DNA from: Clostridiales bacterium
GTDB lineage: Bacteria; Bacillota; Sulfobacillia; RBS10-35
Direction of reading: 5' to 3'
NCBI GenBank assembly: GCA_018729555.1
Contig: JAHHQG010000025.1
Location: 1-64,000, forward strand
DNA: 64,000 nucleotides
Below the pieces are notes generated by a model, which was not told the DNA's origin, searched no databases, and saw only the letters and a program-made list of their open reading frames with translations. This document shows positions 1 through 9,618 of this stretch, in pieces. Position numbers and translations under genes: made by a program. Each line of letters starts with the position of its first letter. Position 1 is the first letter of the stretch.

Positions 1-50
1 GGGTGCTTCAGGAGCTTCAGACGGGGATGGAGGCAGTGAAGACGGTCTAG
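1..50 (+). CDS. 3' end of an unidentified CDS (partial)
   Basis: One frame reads VLQELQTGMEAVKTV and stops at a TAG at 48-50. The residue pattern looks like the end of a helical or coiled-coil protein cut by the window edge. No family can be assigned. The stretch 51-223 between this stop and the IS256 element shows nothing I can identify. Confidence 0.2.
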   Translation, partial: VLQELQTGMEAVKTV

Positions 51-223
51 AAGATTTGGTTGATTTTTGACTTGGGACCTGTCAGGGCGTAGGTGCATGT
101 GCGGCAGCTCCAAGCTCCCGAATATGCTTTGTGGCCAAGTGACGAGGCCAGGTGTTGGGCTGGGTTATGGCCTTCCCATGCGGTTGTATGTTGTGAGCTC
201 GGTTGTTGGATCATGGCTTAAGG

Positions 224-1572
224 TGTCTGTAAAAAAGAGAGCGGTCTGGACTACCATCGGTGCTAGCACAAAAAGACCCCGGAAAGGGGAACACCGAAGG
301 AGGCCAAGACCTGTGAAAGAGGATACGACCTGTGGAGCAGATGGCTCAATTGGCCGAAAGGATGGCTGTGGAAGTACGGCGAGGAACACAGGCGGAAGAC
401 CTGACCCGTACCTTGATCCAACTGCGGAAACTGATCGAGGAGCTGCTGGAGGCGGGGACGGCAGACATGCTGGGTGCCGGGGCCGCTATGAACGGCGCCG
501 CAAGATCGATGGTTCTGAAGGACGGTTGGACATCGCCGTACCGCAGGTCCGGGGATTCGACGGCGTGGGTCAGCCCTCCCTTGTGGGCGGCTTTGCGGCG
601 GCGGACCGAGGTCTTGGCGCATCTTGTGCTCGAGATGTACGTGCGGGGGCTAACGACGCGGGACATCGAGGATGCTCTGCGGGAATGGGGTGGGGAGAGC
701 GTTCTTTCCCATGCCAGCGTCAGCCGGCTGAGCGAGCGGCTGCGGGAGGAATATGAGGCCTTTTGCGTGCCGGATGGGTCGGGGTTTGCAGTCGTCTACC
801 TGTTTGCGGATGCGATTTGCGAATCGCTGCGCCAACAAGCGGGGCTGCAACAGGCGATCCTCGTGACCTGCGCGACCCTGCGGGACGGCAGCAAGATGCT
901 GTTGCACATGAGCCTGGGGAACAAAGAGAGTGAACGGGACTGGTTGGAGCATTTCCGCAGCCTGGTGCGACGGGGACTGCCGACGCCGCTAACGGTTACC
1001 ACGGATGGGGCACCGGGGCTGATCAAGGCCGTGGACGCGATGTGGCCCGAGGCCGAGCGGATCCGCTGTTGGGTGCACAAGATGCAGAACATCTTAGACA
1101 AGGTGCCCGGGGCGGTGCGGCCGGGGCTGAAGGCCCATCGGGTGGCGATTCGCGATGCGGCCGACCATGCTCAGCGTCAGCGACTGGCTGAGGAGGTGAT
1201 GGCCAAGTACGAGCGTAGTTACCCGTCCGCTATGGAGGGCCTACGAGAGGATCTGGCAGCCGGCCTGGCGCACCTGAAACTGCCGCCGGTCCGTCGCCGC
1301 AGCAGCGGGACGACCAATTTGGTGGAACGCAGCTTCGAGGAGAAGCGGCGGCGACTGCCGCGCTTCCGGACGGGGAATGCTTGAAGCTGGCCTTTGCGGT
1401 GCTGTGGCGGGCGAGCGAGCGCTGGCGGCGGGTGCGCTTCAGCGAGGTCGAGCAAAAGCAACTCCAGCGCTACATGGAGGCTGGGGAACGAGAGCGGCAA
1501 GCCCAACGGCGACTGGCTGAGTCTACGGGAAAGGACACTGCCACCGCATGATCCAGACCGTTTGTAGAGACA
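224..1572 (+). mobile_element. IS256-family element IS-A, copy 1
   Basis: The element carries a mutator-type transposase. Imperfect terminal inverted repeats bound it: TGTCTGTAAAAAAGAGAGCG at the left from 224 and TGTCTCTACAAACGGTCTGG (reverse complement) at the right ending at 1572. Both run into the shared string CGGTCTGG. Two further 3' halves of the same element lie in inverted orientation at 42322-42886 and 44202-44766. No target-site duplication is obvious. The exact ends are approximate. Confidence 0.75.
332..1551 (+). pseudogene. IS256-family transposase, frameshifted near the C-terminus
   Basis: The first frame gives 350 residues from a GTG start, with the usual mutator layout: an N-terminal helical region, a catalytic core containing TTDGAPGLIKA (a DDE aspartate) and a CWVH motif, and a terminal TTNLVERSFEE motif. 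At about 1375 the frame ends at TGA. Compared with the copy at 44.5 kb, four bases are missing between the codons for RT and CLK. In the next frame the family C-terminus (LKLAFAVLWRASERWRR onward) continues to TGA at 1549-1551. Without the deletion the protein would be about 405 residues, the normal family length. It is probably inactive. Confidence 0.85.
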
Positions 1573-1620
1573 ATTCGGGGCTTGACCTGTGGCGTCTTCC
1601 TTTGAACTGTTTTTTAGGGG

Positions 1621-4600
1621 ATGAAGATGACGATGCAGCAAAGGTTCCAGCAGCTTCTCCGTGAGCTTTTCCAGTTCGACAGCTCCGACCTGGACTTCGG
1701 CATCTACCGCATCATGAACCACAAGCGGCACGTCATTGACCGCTGGATCACTGAAGATCTGCCCAGAGCCATTGAAGAAGAGCTGCGGAAAGGGGCGTTG
1801 GCCGAGCAGGTTGAGGCCCATCAGGCGCTGCAGGAAGCTCGTCAGAAGGTGTTGGAAACCTTGGGCGAGGAGGCGTTGGACGCCGAAGGCAACTTGGTCG
1901 AGACCTACCACAACACGAAAGTTGGACGAGACTACCTGGAGTTGCAGCAGAAAGCCCGGGCGGTCCGTTCCCGTGAGGCCCTGGAAGCCGCCATCTACAA
2001 CCACCTCTACACCTTCTTCAGCCGCTATTGGCAGGACGGGGACTTTATCTCCAAGAGGCGGTACTCCAAGAAGGATCGCTACGCCATCCCCTATAACGGC
2101 GAGGAGGTCTATCTCTACTGGGCTAACCACGACCAGTACTACATCAAGACCGGCGAGTACTTCACGGACTACACCTATCAAGCTCCCAATGGCGTTACCG
2201 TTCATTTCAAGCTCCAGCAGGCCGACGTGGAGCAGAACAACGTCAAGGGTGAGAAGCGCTTCTTTCTGCCCGTTCTGCAGGGGGTTGCCTGGGATGAGAC
2301 GGCGCGTACGCTGACCATCCCCTTCCAGTTCCGTCCGCTGACCGCGCAGGAGACCACCGCCTACGGACAGAAGAACCAGCAGGAAGCGATTATCGCCCAA
2401 GCCTTGGCCGAAATCCCCAAGCGTGTCAAAGACCCGGACGCCCTGGCCGCACTGACCGTCGAGAGGCGCCGGGACGCCGAGGGAAACCCTATCGCCTTCC
2501 TGGAACACCACCTACGCCGCTATACCGCCCGCAACACCCGTGACTTTTTCATCCACAAGGATCTGCGGAGCTTCCTCTCCCGCGAGTTGGACTTCTACTT
2601 GAAGAACGAGGTGCTGAACCTGGACGAGCTGGAGGCCGCCGGTGAGGACCTGGCCGAGGGATGGTTCCAGCTCATGCGCCTGATCAAGCGAATCGGCAAC
2701 CACATCATCGACTTCCTCGCTCAGATTGAGGACTTTCAAAAGATGCTGTGGGAGAAAAAGAAGTTCGTCACCGAAACCTTCTACTGTATCACCGTGGGCA
2801 ACATCCCCAAGGACTTTTACCCCGAGATCGCCGAAAACGAAGCCCAGTGGCAGGAATGGCGGGAGCTTTTCCGTGTCCACGAGTTGCCCAAAGACCTGCT
2901 CTCCGGCGATCCGGAAACCGTGGAAGGACGCGTCGCTTTTCTCAAGGCCCATCCCAGCCTGGTTCTGGACACGCGCCACTTCTCGCAGGACTTCACCGAC
3001 CGCCTGTTGGCTTCCTTTGAGAACCTGGACGAGATGACCGACGGCCTCTTGGTGCACTCCGAAAACTGGCAGGCACTCAACCTGCTGCTGGCGAAGTACC
3101 GGGAGCGGGTCAAGTGCATTTACATTGATCCACCATTTAATACATCTGCCACTAAGATTGTTTATAAAAATGACTACGAACACTCCTCTTGGCTCTGTCT
3201 AATGGAGAACAGAGTGCGAATCTCCAAATATCTGTTGAGTTTAGACGGGGTACTCATTACTGCAATCGACGACTATGAAGCTGCGCGCCTCCAGCTGCTT
3301 CTCGATGACGTTATGGGCCTCACTAATCGACTCGGCAACGTCGTGGTAGTTCATAATCCTGGTGGACGACATGATGATAAGCATGTGGCTACTGCTCATG
3401 AGTATGCTTTTCTGTACGGTCTATCTTCGTCTCATGCTGTCACTAACCTTCTACCGCTGAACGAGAAGGTAACAGCTTCCTTTAGGCTAAGCGACGATAA
3501 GGGTCCTTATCGCGTACGCGAGTTTAGGAGAAGCGGTTCCAACTCTACTCGCGAAGCGAGACCCAAGATGTATTATCCCATTCTGTATCGATCGTCGGAT
3601 AACACACTGCGGCTGATTGAAGATGAAGAGTACCAGCGGTTATACGATAAAAACAGGGGTTCTTTTGATGATGAATACATAGGGGTGTTACAGGAAAAGT
3701 ATGAGAAACTGGGTTTCCAATTCTTGCTACCTATAGACCTCACAGGAGTCAAGAGAATTTGGCGGTGGTCTCCGAAAACCTTTTTAGAGAGAATTAAAGA
3801 CGTATTCGCGGTAGCTACGGAAGACCGTGTCGAGTTGAAAGTAAAAGATCGACTCGAAAACAAAGAAGGCTTAAAGCCAAAGTCTGTATGGTTTCAACAG
3901 CAATATACCGCGGCTTTGGGGACGAATCTCTTGAAGGACATACTCGGCGTCGCCGGGCTGTTCTCATACCCTAAAGCACTTGCGACGGTTATCGATGCAA
4001 TCAGAGTCGGTGCTAGCCGCCAAGGCTTTGTAGTTGACTACTTCGCTGGCTCCGGAACTACTGGCCACGCTGTGATCAACCTCAACCGCGAAGACGGCGG
4101 GCGGCGCAAGTTTATCTTGGTGGAGGTGGGCGAGTACTTTGACACCGTGCTCCTCCCGCGAATCAAGAAGGTCACCTTCTCGCCGGAGTGGAAGGACGGC
4201 AAGCCCAAGCGCTCCGCCACGCCGGAGGAATTTGAACGCGGACCGCGGGTGGTCAAGGTGGTGCGCCTGGAGTCCTACGAGGATGCGCTGAACAACATCA
4301 CCTTTGATGAAGAGACGGGGCAGCAGGCGCTGAAGATGTTTAGCGAGGAGTACCTGCTGCGCTACATGCTCCGCTGGGAGACCCGCAAGAGCGAAACCTT
4401 GCTGAATGTTGAGAAACTGCAGGCCCCCTTCTCCTACAAACTCCACATCCACCGCGACGGCGAAATCCGCGAGCAGGCCGTCGACCTACCTGAGACTTTC
4501 AACTACCTCATGGGCCTGGACGTGAAGACGCGCAGGGTCTGCTACGATGGTGAGCGGCGCTACCTGGTCTATCGTGGGACCACCCGCGAAGGCCGCACGG

Positions 4601-4791
4601 TCGCCGTCATCTGGCGCGAGACCGGGGGCTGGACGAAGGAAGCTTATGAACGCGACAGGCAGTTCGTAGAGGAGCACGGACTGGCCCAAGGGGCAGACGA
4701 AGTCTATGTAAACGGCGACTCCTTCATCCCCGGCGCGCAATCGCTAGATGGGCTTTTCAAAGCGAGAATGTTTGCCGGAGTGGAGGGATGA
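1621..4791 (+). CDS. Type III-like site-specific DNA adenine methyltransferase (Mod)
   Basis: Predicted 1056-residue DNA N6-adenine methyltransferase of a restriction-modification system. The catalytic DPPFN motif (motif IV) starts at about residue 503. The SAM-binding motif DYFAGSGTT (motif I) lies near residue 805, so the order is that of beta-class amino-methyltransferases, as in type III Mod. The N-terminal ~480 residues are longer than in classical ~650-residue Mod proteins, matching the long-form Mod/DEAD-helicase pairs. The region between the two motifs should contain the target-recognition domain. It is strikingly AT-rich: 3121-3180 has 18 G+C of 60, while 2941-3000 has 38 of 60. The start is the first of three closely spaced in-frame ATGs and its SD is weak. 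The stop overlaps the res start (ATGA). Function by homology is firm; target sequence unknown. Confidence 0.88.
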   Translation: MKMTMQQRFQQLLRELFQFDSSDLDFGIYRIMNHKRHVIDRWITEDLPRAIEEELRKGALAEQVEAHQALQEARQKVLETLGEEALDAEGNLVETYHNTKVGRDYLELQQKARAVRSREALEAAIYNHLYTFFSRYWQDGDFISKRRYSKKDRYAIPYNGEEVYLYWANHDQYYIKTGEYFTDYTYQAPNGVTVHFKLQQADVEQNNVKGEKRFFLPVLQGVAWDETARTLTIPFQFRPLTAQETTAYGQKNQQEAIIAQALAEIPKRVKDPDALAALTVERRRDAEGNPIAFLEHHLRRYTARNTRDFFIHKDLRSFLSRELDFYLKNEVLNLDELEAAGEDLAEGWFQLMRLIKRIGNHIIDFLAQIEDFQKMLWEKKKFVTETFYCITVGNIPKDFYPEIAENEAQWQEWRELFRVHELPKDLLSGDPETVEGRVAFLKAHPSLVLDTRHFSQDFTDRLLASFENLDEMTDGLLVHSENWQALNLLLAKYRERVKCIYIDPPFNTSATKIVYKNDYEHSSWLCLMENRVRISKYLLSLDGVLITAIDDYEAARLQLLLDDVMGLTNRLGNVVVVHNPGGRHDDKHVATAHEYAFLYGLSSSHAVTNLLPLNEKVTASFRLSDDKGPYRVREFRRSGSNSTREARPKMYYPILYRSSDNTLRLIEDEEYQRLYDKNRGSFDDEYIGVLQEKYEKLGFQFLLPIDLTGVKRIWRWSPKTFLERIKDVFAVATEDRVELKVKDRLENKEGLKPKSVWFQQQYTAALGTNLLKDILGVAGLFSYPKALATVIDAIRVGASRQGFVVDYFAGSGTTGHAVINLNREDGGRRKFILVEVGEYFDTVLLPRIKKVTFSPEWKDGKPKRSATPEEFERGPRVVKVVRLESYEDALNNITFDEETGQQALKMFSEEYLLRYMLRWETRKSETLLNVEKLQAPFSYKLHIHRDGEIREQAVDLPETFNYLMGLDVKTRRVCYDGERRYLVYRGTTREGRTVAVIWRETGGWTKEAYERDRQFVEEHGLAQGADEVYVNGDSFIPGAQSLDGLFKARMFAGVEG

Positions 4792-7700
4792 GCATGGCTG
4801 ACGGTATCCAGCAATACACCAGACTGGAGCACCGCTTGGTCCTCCTGGCCTGGCTGAACAGCCTCCTGGGCTACGAAAGCAACAAGGAGTTGCTTTCCGA
4901 CTGTAAGGACGTGGCCGAGGGTTTTGCGTCCGACGGCCACAGCTACCTTTACCACCACCTGCTGGCCCGCGGAGGGAAGGTGAGCATACCGGAAGGGGTC
5001 CTGGCCCGGTACGACGAAAACATCCGCACCCACCTAGAGAAGATCAACCGCCACAGGCCGGAACCCATCACCCTGCGCTACTTCCAGCACCTGGCCGCCC
5101 TCTATACCGAAATCGTCCTCGACCGCTTGTTCTACCACAAGGCACAGTTGTTGGCTGACCTGAACGCCTTTGTTAAAGAGCGCAACGCAAAGAAACGTCC
5201 CGGCGAGCCGCAGGATAAAGCTTTCACTGAAGCAGACCTTACCAAACTGGCCTACTGGATGGCCACGGCCAGCGGCAAGACGCTGATTTTGCATCTGAAC
5301 TACTACCAGTTTCTGCACTATAACAGGGACCCGCTGGACAACATCCTGCTCATCACTCCCAATGAAGGCCTGAGCGAGCAACACCTTCGGGAGCTGGAAC
5401 AGTCGGGCATTCCGGCACGGCGTTTCGACCTGAACCAGAACAGCCTGTTTTCCATGCGTGTCGGCGAAGTGCAGGTCATCGAAATCACCAAACTGGTAGA
5501 GGAAAAGCGCGGCGGTGGAGTCAGTGTGCCTGTAGAGGCCTTTGAGGGGCGCAACCTGATCTTTGTGGACGAAGGGCACAAGGGAAGCGGCGGCCAAACG
5601 TGGCGTAAGTATCGTGAGGCGCTCGGACAGACCGGTTTCACCTTCGAGTACAGCGCCACCTTCGGCCAGGCGCTCAGCGCCGCCGGCAGGGACGACCTGA
5701 CTCTCGAATACGGCAAGGCCATCGTCTTCGACTATTCCTACCGTTACTTCTACGGCGACGGCTTTGGCAAAGACTTCCGCATCCTGAACTTGAAAGACGA
5801 GGACCGCCCAGAGGTCACCGAAACCCTGCTCCTGGGCAACCTCCTTTCCTTTTACGAGCAACTGCGCCTGTACGAGGAGCAGGGCAAAGAGCTGCGCTCC
5901 TACAACCTGGAGAAGCCGCTCTGGGTATTTGTCGGTAGCACGGTTAATGCCGTCTATTCCGAAAACCGGCAGAAGCGAAGCGACGTGCTGACGGTAGCCC
6001 GTTTCCTGCACCGCGTCCTGAGCGACCCAAAATGGGTGGTTGAGACCATCAGCAACCTGCTGCAAGGCAAAAGTGGCCTGCTCGGCACCGACGGGAAAGA
6101 CGTCTTCGCCGACCGCTTCCAATACCTGAAAGAGCTGAAAGAAGAAAAGCGTGAAGACGCGCGGGCCTTCTACAGGGATATTCTCCAACGCGTTTTCCAC
6201 GCCCCCGGAGGCGGCGGCCTGCATCTGGCGGACATCCGGGGCTCAAGCGGGGAGATCGGCCTGAAGGCCGCCGGTGCGGAAGAGTACTTTGGAGTGATTT
6301 CTATCGGCGATGTGTCGGCCTTTAAAAAACTCGTCGCCGAGCAAACACCGGAGATGGTACTGGAAGAAGATGCGATCGGCGGTTCCCTGTTCGACGAAAT
6401 CAACCGGCCTGATTCCCACATTCACGTGCTCATCGGCGCCAGAAAGTTCATGGAGGGCTGGAATTCTTGGCGCGTCTCCAACATGGGACTTTTGAACATC
6501 GGCCGACAGGAAGGATCCCAGATCATCCAGTTGTTCGGCCGCGGCGTGCGGCTAAAAGGTAAAGAGATGAGCCTGAAGCGGAGCACCGCTTTAGGCGGCG
6601 TACACCCGAAGTACATCAACCTGCTGGAGACGCTGAATATCTTTGCAGTGCGCGCCAACTACATGGCCCAGTTCCGTGAGTACTTGGAGCGTGAAGGTGT
6701 GGAGACCGAGCCGGTCATCGAGCTGCCGCTTTTTATTCAGATCAACGAATCCGCGCTAAAAAAGCATTTGGTGATTCCCCGCACACCAGAAAATCGGGAT
6801 TTTGTAATCGAAAACCTCCTCGCGCTCGAAGCGGACGGCAATATCCGGGTACGTGTGGACATGTCTATCAAGCTGCAGGTCATGGCCAGCACGAAGCATG
6901 GTCTGCACGAAGGACAGGCACAGGCCTGGCAGGGACAGCAAATTCCCAAAGAAAGCCTGGCGCTGGTGGATTGGGAGCAAGTATACCTTGAACTCATAAA
7001 ATACAAGGAACGTAAGGGATGGTACAACCTCGTTGTCCGCCCAGAAACCCCGCGCCAACTGATGGAGCAGATGTCCTATGAACTCATTGCAGACGAGACC
7101 GTGGTGCGGCCCCGGACATTTGCCCAACGTATGTTGCTTCAAGAGGCGGTGGTTAACATTCTGCGCAAATACATAGACACCTTCTACCGGCGGCGCCGTG
7201 AGCGCTGGGAAACGGAAGCGATGGAATACCGGACCCTAGACAGAGACGACCCGAACTTGGCCATTAACCGGGACCGTGTTAACGAGGGTAAACCGGCCTA
7301 CATTGTCAAAGTGCGGCATTCTGATAGCGAGCTAATCGAAGCCATCCAGAAGTTATTAAAGGACGGGGAACGGCTTTATCAGCAAGAAGACCAGGCACTT
7401 CCACGGATTCATTTTGATAGAAGTGTTTATCTGCCGTTGCTGGTGGAACAGGCGGAAAAGTTCGAAACGATACCCCCGGTACTCAACGCCAGCGAAGCAC
7501 AGTTTGTGCGGGATCTGCGGGATTTCTGGCACAAGGAAAAAGAAGACATCATGGTCAGAAAGGAACTGTATGTTCTACGTAATCTCAGCCAGAGAAGGGG
7601 GGTGGGATTTTTTGAGAATAGCGGCTTCTACCCGGACTTCATGCTGTGGTTGATAGATGGCAGTAGCCAGCGGATCATCTTTGTGGAACCTCACGGCATG

Positions 7701-8003
7701 CTGTACGCCAAGGCCTATAACTATGATGAGAAGGCCCGGTTGTGGGAGCGATTGCCGAAACTTGCCGATGAGATAGGGCGACGGAGCGGCCGCAAGGACA
7801 TTGAACTGGACGCCTATATCGTTTCTGCAACACCCTATGATGAGCTTCGCAAAACCTACGAGGATGGGACGTGGGACCGGAAGAAGTTCGCCGAGAAACA
7901 TATTCTCTTCGCGGAGCGCAACGGTGAATACGATTACATTCGTCTTCTTCTTTGCGAGGGTCACGTCCCGTCAGGTGGTGTGAATTGGCTCCCCCTCGGG
8001 TAG
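4788..8003 (+). CDS. Type III-like restriction endonuclease (Res), SF2 helicase-nuclease
   Basis: Predicted 1071-residue restriction subunit that pairs with Mod for ATP-dependent cleavage. Visible motifs are a Walker A-like ATASGKT near residue 160, DEGH (DEAD/DEAH box) near 261, and GRGVRLKG (motif VI) near 583, so the SF2 motor looks intact. Near 948 a PD-(D/E)XK-like stretch reads FYPDFMLWL and is followed by IIFVEPHGM. The family usually has a Lys where His occurs here (EPH), so nuclease activity is not certain. Translation is coupled to mod by the 4-bp overlap. The last ~8 codons appear to lie inside the left end of IS-C (from about 7972), so the native C-terminus was probably replaced by IS sequence with the loss of few residues. 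Confidence 0.85.
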   Translation: MSMADGIQQYTRLEHRLVLLAWLNSLLGYESNKELLSDCKDVAEGFASDGHSYLYHHLLARGGKVSIPEGVLARYDENIRTHLEKINRHRPEPITLRYFQHLAALYTEIVLDRLFYHKAQLLADLNAFVKERNAKKRPGEPQDKAFTEADLTKLAYWMATASGKTLILHLNYYQFLHYNRDPLDNILLITPNEGLSEQHLRELEQSGIPARRFDLNQNSLFSMRVGEVQVIEITKLVEEKRGGGVSVPVEAFEGRNLIFVDEGHKGSGGQTWRKYREALGQTGFTFEYSATFGQALSAAGRDDLTLEYGKAIVFDYSYRYFYGDGFGKDFRILNLKDEDRPEVTETLLLGNLLSFYEQLRLYEEQGKELRSYNLEKPLWVFVGSTVNAVYSENRQKRSDVLTVARFLHRVLSDPKWVVETISNLLQGKSGLLGTDGKDVFADRFQYLKELKEEKREDARAFYRDILQRVFHAPGGGGLHLADIRGSSGEIGLKAAGAEEYFGVISIGDVSAFKKLVAEQTPEMVLEEDAIGGSLFDEINRPDSHIHVLIGARKFMEGWNSWRVSNMGLLNIGRQEGSQIIQLFGRGVRLKGKEMSLKRSTALGGVHPKYINLLETLNIFAVRANYMAQFREYLEREGVETEPVIELPLFIQINESALKKHLVIPRTPENRDFVIENLLALEADGNIRVRVDMSIKLQVMASTKHGLHEGQAQAWQGQQIPKESLALVDWEQVYLELIKYKERKGWYNLVVRPETPRQLMEQMSYELIADETVVRPRTFAQRMLLQEAVVNILRKYIDTFYRRRRERWETEAMEYRTLDRDDPNLAINRDRVNEGKPAYIVKVRHSDSELIEAIQKLLKDGERLYQQEDQALPRIHFDRSVYLPLLVEQAEKFETIPPVLNASEAQFVRDLRDFWHKEKEDIMVRKELYVLRNLSQRRGVGFFENSGFYPDFMLWLIDGSSQRIIFVEPHGMLYAKAYNYDEKARLWERLPKLADEIGRRSGRKDIELDAYIVSATPYDELRKTYEDGTWDRKKFAEKHILFAERNGEYDYIRLLLCEGHVPSGGVNWLPLG

Positions 8004-8019
8004 TTGCTTGTGCTAGGAC

Positions 8020-9211
8020 TCCCGTACCACCTCCTTCACGGGATGCGTTAGCCATCGACTTGAGGCCAAAGTACTTCCGGGACACCATCCACTCCTCGTG
8101 CTGTTCCTCAAGAACCGCCCCAAGAAGCCGTAAGGCAGCTGCCACATTGGGGAAGATCCCCACCCCATCAAAGCCGGCTCCATTCCCGATGGAGGCGTTC
8201 GACCACGTGGGTGACGTGGATCCGCCGCCAGTGCTCGATAGGGAAGCCCATGTAAGCCAACACATCCGCTTCGGCTTCTTCCAGCAGCGCTGCCACCTGG
8301 GGATACCGCGGCCGAAGGGCTTCTACCACCTGCCAAAGACGCTCCCGCGCCAAAGCCTGAAGGGGCCAGGCAAAGATGCTCCGGATCAGGAGAAGGACCT
8401 CGGGCTGAGCATGCTTAGGAACCCGCGCCAGAATGTTGCGCATGAAGTGCACTCGACACCTCTGCCAGCTGGCCCCGGCTAGGACCTCCGCCATCCCCTT
8501 CTTGAGGCCCTCGTGGGCATCAGGGATCACCAGTTTCACACCCTTTAGACCTCGCTCCACCAAGCTTCGAAGAAAGACCAGTCAAAACTCATAGGTCTCC
8601 GCGGCCCCTATGTCGAAGCCCAGCACTTCTCGCTCTCCGCTGGCCCTCACCCCCACGGCCACCACCGCCGCCATGTTCACCACCCGGCCATCCTGGCGCA
8701 CCTTGATGGCTTTGGCGTCCAGCCAAAGATAGGGGTAGTCCCCGTCCAAAGGACGGTGACGAAACCGCTCCAGCCTCTTGTCCAGCTCGGCACAGAGCCT
8801 CGAGACCTCGCTTTTGCTGATCCCGTCCAAACCCAGCGCCCGCACCAGATCGTCCATCTTCCGGGTGCTGACCCCTTCGACGTAGGCCTCCTGAATCGCG
8901 ATCACCAAGGCCTTCTCAGCTCGCCGGCGCCGCTCCAGAAGGCTGGGGAAGTAGGTTCCATGGCGGAGCTTGGGGATCTTGAGCTCGACGGTGCCCAGGC
9001 GTGTATCCCAACGCCGGCGCCGGTACCCGTTACGGTAGGTCAGGCGCCCCTCCTTCCGCTGGTACCGTTCAGCCCCCACCTTATGACTAACCTCCAGCTC
9101 CATGAGCTCCTGGGCCAGCCAGCGAAGCGCCTCCCGGAGGGCGTCGGCTTCGGGTTCTCCTTGGTATTTGCGGAACAGGTCCAGAAGTGCCATCCTAAAG
9201 TCAGTGGTCAC
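8020..9211 (-). pseudogene. IS-C transposase (IS256 family), interrupted
   Basis: The reading frame starts at GTG (9211) and gives a normal mutator N-terminus: MTTDFRMALLDLFRK, then a YRNGYRRR region, then the catalytic LWLDAKAIKVR with its DDE aspartate. It stops at TGA (8582-8584) exactly where a Trp is expected (TYEF-stop-LVFLRSL), so TGG to TGA is likely. The same frame continues through the VIPDAHEGL and HFMRNILA motifs to about 8168, where a frameshift moves the C-terminal IFPNVAAALRLLGA region to another frame. At least two lesions are present, so it is a pseudogene. Confidence 0.85.
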
Positions 9212-9269
9212 CAGCGCTCCTCCTCTCGAGGGTGTTGATTTCCAACCCGAAGGGGAGCCGCTGGTGACC
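9206..9269 (-). promoter_or_regulatory. Hairpin enclosing RBS and start codon of the IS-C transposase
   Basis: GGTCACCAGC at 9206-9215 and GCTGGTGACC at 9260-9269 are perfect 10-bp complements. On the transposase mRNA the 3' arm contains the GUG start codon and the loop contains the GAGGAGGAG ribosome-binding site, so folding would hide the start. The remnant at 27.7 kb keeps the stem with a compensated base pair (see findings). Confidence 0.6.
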
Positions 9270-9342
9270 CTTCTTGTCTAGGACCCCAGACCAGTTCAAC
9301 TGCTCCTGAGCTTTTTACACCACTACCTGGGACACTAACGCG

Positions 9343-9520
9343 TCAAGCCGCCACAGTGAGGACAGCACGCCTCTTTCTTAGGCCGATCCACGTAGATGTC
9401 GACCTCGTCAGGCTTCGTCTCGACCCTGTACACGATCCACTCTGCAGGCCCGGCATGTTCGTCATACCCTTCTCCATAAGCGGCCGGAGACCGCCTTCTT
9501 GTGTCCGAGTCACCACAAGA
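9343..9520 (-). mobile_element. ISL3-family transposase remnant (N-terminus only)
   Basis: On the minus strand the sequence encodes pieces of an ISL3 N-terminus: the VTRTQEGGLRPLMEKGMTN leader region and, in a shifted frame, a stretch resembling VDRPKKEACCPHCG, the zinc-ribbon start of ISL3 transposases. A second and better preserved copy of the same segment is at 26.2-26.4 kb on the plus strand. No downstream transposase sequence remains. Confidence 0.65.
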
Positions 9521-9582
9521 GTTGGCGCTCCTGCCGCCTTGTCCTTTTGAGGCAAAGCTATCGTTTAAGAGGTCCCCATGCC

Positions 9583-9611
9583 TTGACCTTGTTCCTGGCC
9601 TTCTTTACAAT
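9583..9611 (+). promoter_or_regulatory. Sigma-A-type promoter of the ileS T-box leader
   Basis: The -35 element TTGACC (9583-9588), a 17-bp spacer and the -10 element TACAAT (9606-9611) form a near-consensus promoter just upstream of the T-box leader. Transcription should begin near 9618. Confidence 0.75.
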
Positions 9612-9618
9612 CCAGGCA

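Larger units (their letters stand above)
7972..9330 (-). mobile_element. IS256-family element IS-C, copy 1
   Basis: An IS256-type element inserted at the 3' end of res. The right end (reverse complement) reads AGGTAGTGGTGTAAAAAGCT, and the left end at 7972 reads CAGGTGGTGTGAATTGGCTC, a plausible decayed partner. Its transposase is on the minus strand and broken. Remnants of only its 5' end recur at 27.5-27.8 kb and 40.7-40.9 kb. I see no clear target-site duplication, so the ends are approximate. Confidence 0.7.

Noticed and set aside
1219-2511. 430-codon open frame on the minus strand over the transposase end and mod
   Set aside because: It spans two unrelated plus-strand genes and has leucine/valine-rich shadow composition.
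7972-9338. Target-site duplication around IS-C
   Set aside because: GTCCC on the left and GGGAC on the right are inverted, not direct, and no 8-9 bp direct repeat flanks the element.
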